From positions 2,002,022 through 2,066,021 of the forward strand of contig CM043002.1 of the NCBI GenBank assembly GCA_023678885.1: a stretch of 64,000 bases of DNA. The letters run 5' to 3'. Below are positions 62,244-64,000 of this stretch, in pieces. This DNA comes from Pogostemon cablin. Lineage: Eukaryota; Streptophyta; Magnoliopsida; Lamiales; Lamiaceae. The notes under the pieces were generated by a model. The model was not told where the DNA came from. It made no database searches and saw only the letters and a program-made list of their open reading frames with translations. Both the position numbers and the translations under genes were made by a program. Every line of letters starts with the position of its first letter. The stretch's first letter is position 1.

Positions 62244-62592
62244 TACACCGTAAACATGGTTTACAGGAAACTAACTCTATATTTATTGGCTAAAAAACTA
62301 TAACACACTAGAAAATTCAATAAAATTAGTTAAAAAATATTTTCTATTAAATTATTTATCTACGTAATAACAAAGATAAATATGGGACGAAATGAGTATT
62401 TTTTATAGAGTTGGTTTTACACCGTAAACCTGATTCACATGAGACTAACTTTATATTTATTGTCTAAAAATATTATAACACACAATAAAATTCAATAAAA
62501 TTAGTTAAAAATATTCTTTATTAATTATTTATCTACAGTAATAACAAAGACAGATATGCCACATAATGGGTGTTTTTTATAGAGTTGGTCAC
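62244..62592. repeat. Tandem duplication, two 174-bp units
   Basis: Units at 62,244-62,417 and 62,418-62,592 both begin TACACCGTAAAC, contain CAATAAAATTAGTTAAAAA and TTATTTATCTAC, and end TTTTTTATAGAGTTGGT. Confidence 0.92.
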
Positions 62593-63975
62593 TCATGCAC
62601 ACAGGCGTTTAAGGTGTTCAAAAACATTTATTATCAAGGGTGTATATTTTTGTTAATAAGATATTATTTTTTTCATTGAAGGTGTCAATTGAAATATGAA
62701 GGATAGTAATGTTCAACCAATAAATTTTTTTTCTTTAAAATATTTAAGAATATAATTTTTTATACTAAAAATATGATATTTAATACACAATAATATAAAA
62801 ATTGAATTAGATCGGACTTGAACGCAGGGAACTAGATCCGTGCACCACACAAAGTTATTGGCATTTTTATAATCCTTAAGTCCAAACAAATATTTTCCAG
62901 AATGGCAAACACACTTTTGTAAATTATGATGTAAATTCTATTTTGTTAGGATTAAAATTAAAGTGGAATAAAATGATTTACACAGTTTATAAAAGATTAA
63001 CTCATAAATATAATATAAAATATATTATGTTTGTTATTTTTTAAATTAGGGTGTATTTTAAAGTTATTGAGTTGATTTGATTTTTATTTTATTTTTTAAT
63101 TTTTTTGTGTAAACTTGATTACATGAATTTGTTAGTTATATGTGAAAAAAATATTTATATTTTGAAAAGTAACATTAAAATATTTAAACGTTATCACATA
63201 CTACATATAAAATTAGAATTATATTAGTATAATTAAACACGAACCATTAAAATGTTTATAATCCTATTTACCGAGTATGCAAAGAAACATTTGCACTTTT
63301 AATAATAATAATCTCAATTATCATTCAAATGGAGTTCAAATTGAAGTGATTATAATCTGTACTGATCATTTGAAGTAGTTGTAGACGAAATAGAGTTCAA
63401 ATTGAAATTTACTTACTCCTACAGCGGTCAAACAAACTGAGAAAAAAATAATCAATAAACTCCAATGTTATATTATTAGTTTTCCACTTTGAAAATTGGA
63501 TTTTACTTTCAAAATTCTAGAATTTTGAAATTACTTATATATATATACCCTTATAAATACTATTAATTAATTTTAATGATGTTTATTTTGGGTTTTAGTG
63601 GAATTTGAAATACTAATTAATAGTAATATATGTATGTTTTGTTTTGAGTTATTGGTAGGTTATGTTCTAATATTATGTAAAATCAATGTATAATAATTTT
63701 ATATTAAATTAATGTGTAAGAATATAATATTAATTTATGTAAGAAAAAAGAGGGGAGATAAGGCCCAAAGAAATAAAAATATTAATTGAAGAAGAGGATA
63801 TATAACATATAAATGTGTTGAGAATTGTGGGGTTAGTGATCATATATAGGGTGAGATGTAATATAAGGATGATTTTGTATGGATTTTGAAAACCAAAAAA
63901 TGATTTTAAAAAACAAACACTAACCTTTTATACATTTTATTTCTTTGATTCAATTAATATTATTTTATAGTATTA
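62593..63975. other. AT-rich intergenic DNA with a possible degenerate SINE/tRNA-like piece
   Basis: On the minus strand 62,814-62,862 reads GTGCACGGATCTAGTTCCCT then GCGTTCAAGTCCGATC, like the B-box end of a tRNA-derived SINE. No tail or target duplication is seen, and there is no gene. Confidence 0.35.
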
Positions 63976-64000
63976 TATACTCTCCGTCCCCTTGATACGT
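63976..64000. mobile_element. Left end of another Stowaway-like MITE at the window edge
   Basis: After TATA the bases CTCTCCGTCCCCTTGATACG match the start of the CTCCCTCCGTCCC family. The element is cut by the window end. Confidence 0.5.

Overview
The window is plant nuclear DNA, most likely a eudicot. The evidence is multi-exon genes with GT-AG introns, plant-specific families (a QALGGH zinc finger, a ZIFL transporter, a plant exportin-7), very AT-rich intergenic DNA, and a plant repeat mix of Copia, LINE, hAT, MULE, CACTA, Stowaway-type and Helitron-like pieces. I cannot name the species. No tRNA, rRNA, CRISPR or bacterial-type gene was seen.

Layout. (1) 1-584, minus: 5' part of a single-finger C2H2 repressor-type gene that runs off the left edge. 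(2) 585-11,560: repeat-rich AT DNA with a 298-bp tandem duplication, a MULE-type MITE with 9-bp target duplications, a palindromic MITE, a roughly 55-bp tandem array, and a 3.2-kb inverted-repeat element whose unoccupied paralogous site lies 2.1 kb upstream. (3) 11,562-21,599, minus: a small, probably plastid membrane-protein gene of seven exons. One exon is only 20 nt, intron 1 holds a 5.26-kb Copia retrotransposon on the same strand, and an in-frame TAA cuts off the last hydrophobic segment. (4) 21,600-22,663: a bidirectional promoter region with six tandem units rich in TGGGCY/RGCCCA motifs. (5) 22,664-23,047, plus: an intronless DUF1764 protein gene. (6) 23,048-26,968: non-coding, with a 1.2-kb hAT-type element that carries a Stowaway-type MITE inside it. 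(7) 26,969-45,847, minus: exportin-7, with 28 coding exons traced base by base into one 1,052-residue frame. Its introns hold MITEs, a LINE remnant and a decayed copy of exon 15. (8) 45,850-49,379: promoter and AT-rich spacer. (9) 49,380-54,769, minus: a ZIFL-type major facilitator transporter, 17 coding exons traced into one 487-residue frame, with long GA/CT microsatellites in its introns. (10) 54,770-64,000: AT-rich DNA with a broken ELOF1-like pseudogene, several tandem duplications, a MITE split by a 0.8-kb LTR-like insertion, and a further Stowaway-like MITE.

The genes are neighbours, not a pathway: a transcription factor, a membrane protein, a nucleolar-type basic protein, a nuclear transport receptor and a vacuolar or plasma-membrane transporter. 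The membrane-protein and DUF1764 genes are head-to-head and may share the repeat-expanded promoter. Exon boundaries were placed by reading splice signals and requiring a continuous frame; none was tested against transcripts.
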